A stretch of 64,000 nt of DNA from Ruminococcaceae bacterium YAD3003. GTDB taxonomy: Bacteria > Bacillota > Clostridia > Saccharofermentanales > Saccharofermentanaceae. The translations under genes were made by a program, and so were the position numbers. The DNA is taken from assembly GCA_900107185.1 (NCBI GenBank), contig FNPA01000004.1:62001-126000 (forward strand), written 5' to 3'. The notes under the pieces are model-generated. The model did no database searches, was not told the DNA's origin, and saw only the letters and a list, made by a program, of their open reading frames with translations. Within the stretch, counting starts at the first letter, position 1. Every line of letters starts with the position of its first letter. Positions 44,362-51,791 of the stretch are shown here, one piece after another.

Positions 44362-46785
44362 TTACTTTGTTGCCTTTTTTACTGGTCTGACAAGAAGGTA
44401 GATAAGACCTGCGAGTACCAGAATTGCGAATATCAATCCGATTACGTTAACACTTCCAGTGAAGAGGAGACCTAACTGGTATACGATGAGCGCGATTGCA
44501 TAAGCAAATACGCACTGGTAACCAATTGCGAACCATGTCCACTTGGCGCTGTTCATCTCTCTCTTGATAGCACCGATAGCTGCAAAGCAGGGTGCACAGA
44601 GGAGGTTGAAGATGAGGAAAGCGAAGCCAGAGAGCTGGTTCAAGCCTTCGAAATCGAGGACACCAAATACGCCGACAACTTCTTCCTTTGCTACAAGGCC
44701 CATGATCGTAGCGATAGTTGCCTTGATATTAGCGAAGCCCAAAGGAGCAAAGATCCACTTGATCGCATTACCGATGATTCCGAGGACTGATGATTCGAGT
44801 TCCATATCAGGATTGAATCCGAATCCGTCACCTGTGTTTCCGAATACTGATCCGAGCCAGATAGCGATGGAGGAGATCAGGATAACTGTTCCTGCCTTCT
44901 TAATGAAGGACCAGCCGCGCTCCCACATGGATCTCAAGAGGTTTCCGAGTGTCGGCCAGTGGTATGCAGGGAGCTCCATTACGAACGGGGCAGGATCACC
45001 TGCGAAAGGCTTTGTTTTCTTAAGGATGATACCTGATATAACAACTGCGGCTACACCGATGAAATAAGCCGAAGGTGCTACCCATGAGCCGCTGAATGCG
45101 GTGTGACGGAACAAAGCAGCTGTGATCAAAGCGATGATAGGGAGCTTGGCGCCGCAGGGGATGAATGTTGTTGTCATAATGGTCATTCTTCTGTCACGCT
45201 GATTCTCAATCGTGCGTGATGCCATGATACCCGGAACGCCGCATCCTGAAGATACGAGCATAGGAATGAATGACTTACCGGAAAGACCGAATCTTCTGAA
45301 GATACGGTCGAGCACGAATGCTACACGTGCCATGTATCCGCAGGACTCAAGGAATGCGAGGAGGAAGAAGAGTACGAGCATCTGGGGAACGAAGCCCAGA
45401 ACTGCACCGACACCGCCGACGATACCATCAACGACAAGTCCTGTAACGAATTCGTTTGCACCGGCTTTTTCGAGCAAACCGGAAACCATATCAGGGATGG
45501 AAGGAACGAAGACAGCACCTTCAGTCTCATCCATGCCGGGTGTTGTAAATTCACCTTCTTCATCGAGGGCACCTGATTCTGTCAGAGGTGTTTCGATGTC
45601 GTAGCCCTTGTCCATGAGTTCTGCTGCATAGAATCCGTAGTCTTCTTCGAAAGCGCCGAAGTCAGCATCTTCGAAGTCTGCCTGAAGGTTCTCTGCACCT
45701 GTTACGTCATTGTCAGCTGCTTCGTCGATAACAGCCTTCACACCATCAACGAAAACCGCTTCCCCGGCCCAGTTATCAACGTCTTCGTCGTACTGCTTCT
45801 GGCCGATGCCGAAGAGGAAGAAACCATCACCGAAGAGGTTGTCATTAGTCCAGTCGGTAAGATTTGCACCGAATGTGGTCATTGCGATGAAGTAAACGAG
45901 CCACATGATGAGCGCAAAAATAGGAAGACCAAGGATACGGTTGGTTACGATCTTATCGATCTTGTCTGATGTGGAGAGCTTAGCTTTGGATTGTTTCTTG
46001 TAGCAGCTCTTGATAATGGAAGCGATATAGACATAGCGCTCGTTTGTGATAATTGATTCAGCATCGTCATCAAGTTCTGTTTCGGCTGCTTTGATGTCAT
46101 TTTCAATATGATCGAGTTTTTCTTTTGAGATTCCGAGTTTCTCGATTACTTTCTCATCGCGCTCGAAAACCTTGATTGCATACCATCTCTGCTTATCAGC
46201 GTCCATATCGTGCAGACAAGCTTCCTCGATATGTGCGAGAGCGTGTTCGACCGGACCTGAGAAAGAGTGGGGAGGTACAGTCTTGGTTGTTTTGGCAGCA
46301 TTGATGGCTTCTTTTGCAGCTTCCTGAATGCCTGTTCCTTTGAGAGCTGAGATTGCAACTGCCTTGCATCCCATCTGTTTGCCGAGCATATCAAGATTGA
46401 TCTTGTCACCGTTCTTTTCTACGACGTCCATCATGTTGACAGCCATTACGACAGGAATGCCTAACTCAGTGAGCTGTGTTGTAAGATACAGGTTACGCTC
46501 AAGGTTAGTACCGTCAACGATATTAAGGATCGCATCAGGCTTCTCATCAATGAGATAGTTACGTGCAACAACTTCTTCTAATGTATATGGTGAGAGGGAG
46601 TAGATACCCGGAAGGTCCGTGATGGTCACTCCGTCGTGCTTTTTGAGTTTTCCTTCTTTTTTCTCTACAGTTACGCCCGGCCAGTTACCGACGAACTGAT
46701 TGGAACCCGTAAGAGCATTAAAGAGTGTAGTCTTACCGCTGTTAGGGTTACCTGCTAATGCGATTTTAATGTTTGAATCAGCCAT
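44362..46785 (-). CDS. feoB: Ferrous iron transporter FeoB
   Basis: An 807-residue Fe(II) transporter. The N-terminal G domain has P-loop GNPNSGKTT (12-20), NWPGVTVEKKEG, DLPG and NMMD; a helical spacer domain follows to about 270. The first membrane helix (about 284-306) is followed by an acidic extracytoplasmic stretch (about 318-428, many Asp/Glu) before the next gated helices, larger than in typical FeoB. The Gate motifs SCGYMARVAF and SSGCGVPGIMASR, with the conserved cysteines, are present. It is third in a feoA-feoA-feoB-Cys-rich operon under TTAG-N6-CTAA operators. Confidence 0.96.
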   Translation of the reverse strand: MADSNIKIALAGNPNSGKTTLFNALTGSNQFVGNWPGVTVEKKEGKLKKHDGVTITDLPGIYSLSPYTLEEVVARNYLIDEKPDAILNIVDGTNLERNLYLTTQLTELGIPVVMAVNMMDVVEKNGDKINLDMLGKQMGCKAVAISALKGTGIQEAAKEAINAAKTTKTVPPHSFSGPVEHALAHIEEACLHDMDADKQRWYAIKVFERDEKVIEKLGISKEKLDHIENDIKAAETELDDDAESIITNERYVYIASIIKSCYKKQSKAKLSTSDKIDKIVTNRILGLPIFALIMWLVYFIAMTTFGANLTDWTNDNLFGDGFFLFGIGQKQYDEDVDNWAGEAVFVDGVKAVIDEAADNDVTGAENLQADFEDADFGAFEEDYGFYAAELMDKGYDIETPLTESGALDEEGEFTTPGMDETEGAVFVPSIPDMVSGLLEKAGANEFVTGLVVDGIVGGVGAVLGFVPQMLVLFFLLAFLESCGYMARVAFVLDRIFRRFGLSGKSFIPMLVSSGCGVPGIMASRTIENQRDRRMTIMTTTFIPCGAKLPIIALITAALFRHTAFSGSWVAPSAYFIGVAAVVISGIILKKTKPFAGDPAPFVMELPAYHWPTLGNLLRSMWERGWSFIKKAGTVILISSIAIWLGSVFGNTGDGFGFNPDMELESSVLGIIGNAIKWIFAPLGFANIKATIATIMGLVAKEEVVGVFGVLDFEGLNQLSGFAFLIFNLLCAPCFAAIGAIKREMNSAKWTWFAIGYQCVFAYAIALIVYQLGLLFTGSVNVIGLIFAILVLAGLIYLLVRPVKKATK

Positions 46786-46803
46786 GTTATTGCCCCTCCT
46801 TAA

Positions 46804-47025
46804 TTATTCAACTTCAACCATTTCGGCATCGTTCTTTCGAAGTGACAATTCATAACCTCTGACTGTGATCTCTACCGGATCCCCCAGAGGTGCTACTTTG
46901 CGGACATAGATCTCAACACCCTTGGTAATGCCCATGTCCATGATCCTGCGCTTAACTGCGCCTTCACCGTGGAGCTTTACGACCTTAACGGTCTGTCCAA
47001 CCTTAACCTCTTTTAGTGTTTTCAT
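46804..47025 (-). CDS. feoA: FeoA-family protein (second of two)
   Basis: A 73-residue SH3-like FeoA protein. Motifs GQTVKVVKLHGEGAVKRRIMDMGITKG and VTVRGYELSLRK-like segments match the family. FeoA binds and modulates FeoB. It lies 18 bases upstream of feoB and 55 after the other feoA. It could also be the FeoC-like accessory partner, but sequence favours FeoA. GGAGG precedes its ATG. Confidence 0.92.
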   Translation of the reverse strand: MKTLKEVKVGQTVKVVKLHGEGAVKRRIMDMGITKGVEIYVRKVAPLGDPVEITVRGYELSLRKNDAEMVEVE

Positions 47026-47080
47026 ATAACCCTCCTCTAAATAAATAACGACTAATAAAGCGGCTCTATGACAAATCTGA

Positions 47081-47293
47081 TCAGACCATGATCTTCATAG
47101 CCATATCTTTGTTTAATGCAATACGGGATTCCTTTACTTTGAGAATGACGTTGCCGTCGTTAACTGTCACCAGGGTAACGAGTCCGCCGGGAACGATACC
47201 GAGATTCTCAAGATGAAGTTTTACTTCAGGGTTTCCGCCGACTCTCCTTACGATCATTTCCTCGCCTGCGTCGGCAACTGTAATAGGCATCAT
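47081..47293 (-). CDS. feoA: FeoA-family protein (first of two)
   Basis: A 70-residue FeoA protein, first gene of the feo operon. Segments AGEEMIVRRVGGNPEVKLHLENLGIVPGG and ESRIALNKDMAMKI fit the SH3-like fold. Two tandem feoA genes before feoB are frequent in Clostridia. It is read from the minus-strand promoter at 47380-47407, with two abutting TTAG-N6-CTAA operators between promoter and gene. Confidence 0.92.
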   Translation of the reverse strand: MMPITVADAGEEMIVRRVGGNPEVKLHLENLGIVPGGLVTLVTVNDGNVILKVKESRIALNKDMAMKIMV

Positions 47294-47350
47294 GTCTACC
47301 TCTCAATCTGTGTGGAAAAACAATATGAAATAAATGGTATATTACAAATA

Positions 47351-47378
47351 TTAGCCACACCTAATTAGTCTTGGCTAA
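47351..47378. promoter_or_regulatory. Two abutting TTAG-N6-CTAA operators of the feo operon
   Basis: TTAG-CCACAC-CTAA (47351-47364) and TTAG-TCTTGG-CTAA (47365-47378) follow one another with no gap, a 14-base repeat. They start one base past the minus-strand -10 box, a natural position for repression at the transcription start. A DtxR/IdeR/MntR-like metalloregulator is the likely reader. Confidence 0.75.
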
Positions 47379-47379
47379 C

Positions 47380-47407
47380 ATTATATCTTTCATTCATGAT
47401 TCTGCAA
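47380..47407 (-). promoter_or_regulatory. Promoter of the feoA-feoA-feoB operon
   Basis: Read on the minus strand, TTGCAG (47407-47402) and TATAAT (47385-47380) are 16 bases apart. This is the only strong promoter-like pair facing feoA in the 306-base divergent gap. Confidence 0.8.
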
Positions 47408-47468
47408 GGGGAAACTTGAAAAATGTCAATCTGCACAAGGGTTACAAGAAAAATAACTGACTTTTGTG

Positions 47469-47497
47469 TTGACAGATTAGCTAAAACTAACTATTAT
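47469..47497 (+). promoter_or_regulatory. Promoter of the ECF transporter operon
   Basis: A consensus -35 TTGACA (47469-47474) and TATTAT (47492-47497) are spaced exactly 17 bases. The spacer is almost entirely filled by a TTAG-N6-CTAA operator, so the promoter cannot be open while a protein sits on it. Confidence 0.88.
47477..47490. promoter_or_regulatory. TTAG-N6-CTAA operator inside the ECF promoter spacer
   Basis: TTAG-CTAAAA-CTAA lies between the -35 and -10 boxes of the ECF operon promoter. Confidence 0.78.
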
Positions 47498-47509
47498 GTT
47501 TTGCGAATA

Positions 47510-47523
47510 TTAGCTGAGGCTAA
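47510..47523. promoter_or_regulatory. Second TTAG-N6-CTAA operator of the ECF operon
   Basis: TTAG-CTGAGG-CTAA lies 12 bases past the -10 box, covering the likely start region. It is 33 bases from the spacer operator, about three helical turns, so both sites face the same side of the DNA. Confidence 0.75.
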
Positions 47524-47599
47524 TAAAAATTAATCTTGTCACTTTTAATGATATATCTTTGTTAAAAAGAGAATCATTAAAGAAATTGCGGGAGGATAT

Positions 47600-48196
47600 A
47601 TGGAAAATAAGAGTAATAAACTCAAAGCAAAAGACTTTATAACTATCGGTATCTTTACAGCAATTCTTTTTGCGGTTGAATTCGCTTTCGGAATGCTCGG
47701 ATACATTCATCCGTTTATTGTTGCGTCATACGTGGTCATTTTGCCTCTGGCAAGCGGCATTCCCATGATGCTCTTCTATACGAAGGTTGAGAAATTCGGC
47801 ATGATAACGATAGTTTCCGTTCTCTTAGCAATCATCATGTTTATCGGAGGCATGGGATATCTCGGAGCGCCGCTCATCATTATTTCAGGCCTTGTTGCTG
47901 ATTTAATAGCTAAATCAGGAAAATATAAGAGTTTTAAGAAGACGGTTTTGAGTTTTGGTGTATTTAATCTTTGGATCTGCGCTAATTATTTTCCAATCCT
48001 CATTACAGCAGATGCATACCGACAGGATCTTATCGACGGCGGATATTCTGCTGAATACGTTGAAAACCTGTTCCTTGCAATCAATGTAAAGACAATCGGA
48101 ATCCTTGTTGTTCTCGCGTTTGCATTCGGCTGTCTCGGAGCAGTTATCGGTAAGGCAGCAGTTAAGAAACATTTTGAGAAGGCCGGAATCGTATAA
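47600..48196 (+). CDS. ECF transporter substrate-binding S component (MptD/Trep_Strep type)
   Basis: A 198-residue, six-helix membrane protein. DFITIGIFTAILFAVEFAFGMLG at the N-terminus and GGMGYLGAPLIIISGLVADLIAK in the middle match the Trep_Strep/MptD-like S-component family. Related S components sit in iron- or haem-linked loci in streptococci. GGGAGGA precedes the ATG. It is followed at once by T and A genes, so it is a dedicated group I ECF system. With iron-type operators upstream, haem or an iron chelate is the likely substrate, but this is inference. Confidence 0.83.
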   Translation: MENKSNKLKAKDFITIGIFTAILFAVEFAFGMLGYIHPFIVASYVVILPLASGIPMMLFYTKVEKFGMITIVSVLLAIIMFIGGMGYLGAPLIIISGLVADLIAKSGKYKSFKKTVLSFGVFNLWICANYFPILITADAYRQDLIDGGYSAEYVENLFLAINVKTIGILVVLAFAFGCLGAVIGKAAVKKHFEKAGIV

Positions 48197-48198
48197 TA

Positions 48199-48894
48199 AT
48201 GAAACTCGATCCGCGCACTAAATTGTTCATGATATTGGTTGTATCTCTCATAGTCATGATGAGTGCGACAACACCGTTTCTTTGGGCGATAAGGCTCTCG
48301 ATAACACTGATACCGATAGTGCTTCTTATATTGGAGAAGAAGTATGCCTCGGCACTGCGTTTTCTGCTTGCATATAGTACGGCTCTCGTACTGACATTCT
48401 TCTTTTTGTCGGCTGAATCAGAGGGAATCGTAGCTTCGCTTCTTATTGGGTATTGCGGCATAGTGGTTCAGTTTATGCCTGCTCTGATCACTGCCTGGTA
48501 TGTAGTAAGAACCACGAAGATAGGTGAATTCATGTCCTGCATGCAGAAGATGCATATCCCTGACGGAATTGCCGTATCACTTGCAGTAGTCATGCGTTTC
48601 TTTCCGACGATCAAAGAAGAGTATTCTTCTATAAATGATGCCATGAGAATGCGCGGAGTTATGCTCGGAGGCGGTAACGTTCTCAAGATGGTTGAATTCA
48701 GAATGATTCCGCTCCTTTTCTCGTGCGTTAACATAGGCGAAGAACTGTCAGCGGCAGCCATTACAAGAGGTCTTGGAGGAGAGGTCAAGCGGTCAAGTGT
48801 AGTAGAACTTAAGCTTGGCATAGCTGATTATATCCTTATGACATTCCTTGCTGCTGCGACAGTCATCTTCGTTGTTTTTAAGTATTTTTTATGA
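48199..48894 (+). CDS. ECF transporter transmembrane T component (CbiQ/EcfT type)
   Basis: A 231-residue membrane protein with N-terminal LDPRTKLFMILVVS, typical of EcfT. The two coupling-helix Arg-Gly motifs that contact the ATPases are visible as INDAMRMRGVML near residue 150 and AAAITRGLGG near 192. It starts two bases after the S gene and overlaps the ATPase gene by four bases. Confidence 0.92.
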   Translation: MKLDPRTKLFMILVVSLIVMMSATTPFLWAIRLSITLIPIVLLILEKKYASALRFLLAYSTALVLTFFFLSAESEGIVASLLIGYCGIVVQFMPALITAWYVVRTTKIGEFMSCMQKMHIPDGIAVSLAVVMRFFPTIKEEYSSINDAMRMRGVMLGGGNVLKMVEFRMIPLLFSCVNIGEELSAAAITRGLGGEVKRSSVVELKLGIADYILMTFLAAATVIFVVFKYFL

Positions 48895-50387
48895 GTATCA
48901 TCGAGCTCGAAAACATAAACTTCCAATACAAGGGTTCCAGAGACGGATCTCTTCGTGATGTTAACATTAAAATAGAAGAAGGACAGACTGTCCTTCTCTG
49001 CGGTGCATCAGGATCAGGCAAGACATCGATAATCAGACTTATCAATGGTCTTATACCTCATTACTATTCAGGTGAATTGGAAGGTGAAGTTACCGTAGAC
49101 GGCCATGATATTAAAAAGACCGAACTGCACGAACTCGCCGGCACTGTGGGAACGGTTTTCCAGAATCCGAGGAGTCAGTTTTTCTCTGTCGATACAGATG
49201 GAGAGATAGTTTTCGGACCGGAGAACATTGGTCTTGAACCCAAAGAGATTAAGGCGAGAATGAATGATGTCGTAGCCGAGATGAATCTTGAAGAAATCCT
49301 GGGCAGAAGTATTTTCGATCTGTCGGGAGGACAGAAGCAGAGGATTGCATGTGCATCCGTTGCTGCATTGTTGCCTAAGATAATCCTGCTGGACGAACCG
49401 TCGTCAAATCTTGATTTTGATTCCATTGAACTTCTTCGCGGAATAATAACGGAATGGAAGAGACAGGGTAAGACGATCATTATCTCTGAACACAGACTGT
49501 GGTATCTCAAGGATGCCGTAGACCATGTTTTCTATATTGAGAACGGGCAGATAGCAAAAGAATGGAGCGGAGAAGAATTCACTTCATTAAACGAAGATGA
49601 GGTCAAGTCATATAAGCTGAGACCTATAGTTCTTGAAGAAGAGCTCATAAGACAGATCAGAGGCGACTGTGAATCTTCAGTTTGTGAGATCAAAGATGCT
49701 ATTGAATTGCAGAATTTCTATTTCAGCTACAAAAAGAAACCTTATCTGTTATTGAAGAAGAGATTTAAAGAATCAGACGGGGATCTTCTTAATCTGAATA
49801 TATCTGAATTGAGAATTCCCAAAGGTAAAGTCATTGGTCTTGTCGGACCTAATGGCACCGGTAAATCCACATTTTTAAGATGTCTTTGCGGCCTTGAAAG
49901 AGACTGCAAAGGCAGGATCGTGTCAGATGGCGTAACGTACAAAGGACGGCAGCGTCTTAAGCTTTGTTATATGGTAATGCAGGATGTTAACCACCAGCTC
50001 TTTACCGACAGCGTCAGATCTGAAGTTATGCTGTCAATGAAGGAAGATGATGAGGAACGCTGTGATGAGCTCCTTAAAATGCTCGGGCTAACAGAACATA
50101 AAGATACACACCCAATGGCTTTGTCAGGCGGTCAGAAACAACGTGTCGCAATTGCTTCGGCTTTGGCTTCGGACGCACATGTTCTTCTGTTTGATGAACC
50201 TACATCAGGACTTGATTATTCTCATATGGAGAAGGTAGCAGAACTATTGCAGCGGCTTGCTTCTTCAGGTGCATCAGTGATCGTGTCCACGCATGATCCG
50301 GAACTGATCTCGGAATGCTGTGATTATGTATTGGGGCTTAATCACGGAAAAGTGGTATATCTTAAAGAAAACAGGAAGGAGCGTTAA
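48891..50387 (+). CDS. ECF transporter double ATPase (A and A' fused)
   Basis: A 498-residue protein with two complete ABC domains, replacing separate EcfA and EcfA'. Domain 1 (1-~240) has Walker A GASGSGKTS, the Q-loop in VFQNPRSQFF, signature LSGGQKQR and Walker B IILLDEPSS. Domain 2 (~265-498) has GPNGTGKST, LSGGQKQR and LLFDEPTSG. It powers uptake by the S/T pair. It overlaps the T gene by four bases and is followed one base later by a methyltransferase-like gene. Confidence 0.93.
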   Translation: MSIIELENINFQYKGSRDGSLRDVNIKIEEGQTVLLCGASGSGKTSIIRLINGLIPHYYSGELEGEVTVDGHDIKKTELHELAGTVGTVFQNPRSQFFSVDTDGEIVFGPENIGLEPKEIKARMNDVVAEMNLEEILGRSIFDLSGGQKQRIACASVAALLPKIILLDEPSSNLDFDSIELLRGIITEWKRQGKTIIISEHRLWYLKDAVDHVFYIENGQIAKEWSGEEFTSLNEDEVKSYKLRPIVLEEELIRQIRGDCESSVCEIKDAIELQNFYFSYKKKPYLLLKKRFKESDGDLLNLNISELRIPKGKVIGLVGPNGTGKSTFLRCLCGLERDCKGRIVSDGVTYKGRQRLKLCYMVMQDVNHQLFTDSVRSEVMLSMKEDDEERCDELLKMLGLTEHKDTHPMALSGGQKQRVAIASALASDAHVLLFDEPTSGLDYSHMEKVAELLQRLASSGASVIVSTHDPELISECCDYVLGLNHGKVVYLKENRKER

Positions 50388-50388
50388 C

Positions 50389-50889
50389 ATGAAAAACTAT
50401 GTTAGAGAAGGACAGAAACTGCCCCTGTTCGGTATAGGTCCTTATCTCATCTCAAGTGTTTTTCTTGTTACAGCAATTGGCATTATCCTGTCCTGTTATG
50501 TGTTTAAGTTTGGAATCCTTGATGGAATATGGATATGGATATTCAGGATAATCGGAGTACTGCTGATTTCAGGCGGAATCGCAGTATGGTACATAGGTGC
50601 ACTGCGTTCAAATATGGACAGGAATATATCTGAAAACAAGCTTCAGACAGGCGGCATATATGCATGTGTCAGGAATCCGATGTACAGCGGATGCTGGATG
50701 ATCGCATCAGGTTTAGGATTCATGTGGCATAACTGGATCATATTTCCGGTTATTCTTGTCACATGGTTAATACTGACCGTTGTACTGATAAATACGGAAG
50801 AGAAATGGCTCCTAAATCTGTATGGCAGGGAATATGCTGAATACAAGAAACATGTAAACAGATGTGTACCGTGGTTCCCTCGGAAATGA
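50389..50889 (+). CDS. Isoprenylcysteine carboxyl methyltransferase (ICMT/PEMT)-family membrane protein
   Basis: A 166-residue membrane protein with about four helices. LQTGGIYACVRNPMYSGCWMI near residue 90 and EEKWLLNLYGREYAEYKKHVNRCVPW at the C-terminus are the SAM-binding signatures of the ICMT/phospholipid methyltransferase family. GAAGGAG precedes ATG 50389. It is the last gene of the ECF operon. A role with the transported substrate is possible; the acceptor is unknown. Confidence 0.85.
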   Translation: MKNYVREGQKLPLFGIGPYLISSVFLVTAIGIILSCYVFKFGILDGIWIWIFRIIGVLLISGGIAVWYIGALRSNMDRNISENKLQTGGIYACVRNPMYSGCWMIASGLGFMWHNWIIFPVILVTWLILTVVLINTEEKWLLNLYGREYAEYKKHVNRCVPWFPRK

Positions 50890-50960
50890 CCCTGCACAAG
50901 GTTATCTAAAGTCTTATTTTATTGATTCTGATTATCAATATCAGATTTAACATACAAAAA

Positions 50961-50974
50961 TTAGCCAAATCTAA
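50961..50974. promoter_or_regulatory. TTAG-N6-CTAA operator in the 50.9-51.1 kb gap
   Basis: TTAG-CCAAAT-CTAA, about 130 bases before the ABC ATPase gene and just after the ECF operon ends. Confidence 0.68.
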
Positions 50975-51041
50975 CTAAATGACAAAAATCGCACGAATCT
51001 GGCGTTGAATCCTTGTCAAAAAAATATATGTGCCCTAGTGG

Positions 51042-51055
51042 TTAGCGTAGACTAA
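51042..51055. promoter_or_regulatory. TTAG-N6-CTAA operator near the ABC operon start site
   Basis: GTTAG-CGTAGA-CTAAC lies 33 bases before the ABC ATPase ATG. A TTGTCA at 51013-51018 with a weak TAGTGG 17 bases on would put this operator at the start point. The promoter itself is uncertain. The two sites here are about 81 bases apart, centre to centre. Confidence 0.7.
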
Positions 51056-51088
51056 CATTAAGACAGAATATTTATAGAGGTGATAGAT

Positions 51089-51790
51089 ATGTTTATTGAG
51101 ACAAGAGACCTTAAGAAGTCTTATGGTGAAGGCGGTAGTTTTGTTCAGGTATTAAAAGGCATCAGCATTAAGATAAACAAAGGCGAGATGTGCGTAATTC
51201 AGGGAACATCCGGTTCCGGTAAATCCACACTGCTTAACTGCATTGGCGGTCTTGACGACATCGATTCCGGCAATGTCTCCGTAGCAGGAACGTTCGTTGA
51301 AGGTTTAAAGGGAGAAAAGCTATCCGATTACAGAAGAGCTAATCTCGGCTTCATTTTCCAATTTTATAACCTGGTTCCGAATCTTACGGTCAGAGAGAAT
51401 ATTCAGGTTTGTGAGTACCTTACCAAAGAACCTCTCAACATGGATGAACTCATCGATGTTTTGGGACTTACTGAGCATCAACATAAGTTCCCGTCTCAGT
51501 TATCCGGAGGTCAGCAGCAGAGATGTGCAATTGCAAGAGCATTGGTAAAGAATCCCAAAGTTTTGCTCTGCGATGAGCCCACGGGAGCGCTGGATTCTAA
51601 GACATCAAGAGATATTCTCGTGCTGCTCGAGAAAATAAACAAACAGTATGGTACGACAATGCTGATCGTTACCCATAATAATTCAATCAAGAATATGGTT
51701 GATCACGTGATTTATCTCAAGGACGGAGAGATATATAAAGACTATATCAATGAGACGAAGGTTCCGGCTTCGGAATTGGAGGACCTCTGA
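51089..51790 (+). CDS. ABC transporter ATPase, MacB/LolD-like
   Basis: A 233-residue ABC ATPase of the group that partners FtsX-type permeases. Walker A is GTSGSGKST, the Q-loop FIFQFYNLVPNLT, the signature LSGGQQQRCAIARAL and Walker B LLCDEPTGALDS; the H-loop is in IVTHNN. ATG 51089 follows AGAGGTGAT; a GTG at 51080 is in frame but sits in the ribosome site. It works with the large permease one base downstream. Its promoter region has TTAG-N6-CTAA operators. Confidence 0.92.
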   Translation: MFIETRDLKKSYGEGGSFVQVLKGISIKINKGEMCVIQGTSGSGKSTLLNCIGGLDDIDSGNVSVAGTFVEGLKGEKLSDYRRANLGFIFQFYNLVPNLTVRENIQVCEYLTKEPLNMDELIDVLGLTEHQHKFPSQLSGGQQQRCAIARALVKNPKVLLCDEPTGALDSKTSRDILVLLEKINKQYGTTMLIVTHNNSIKNMVDHVIYLKDGEIYKDYINETKVPASELEDL

Positions 51791-51791
51791 T

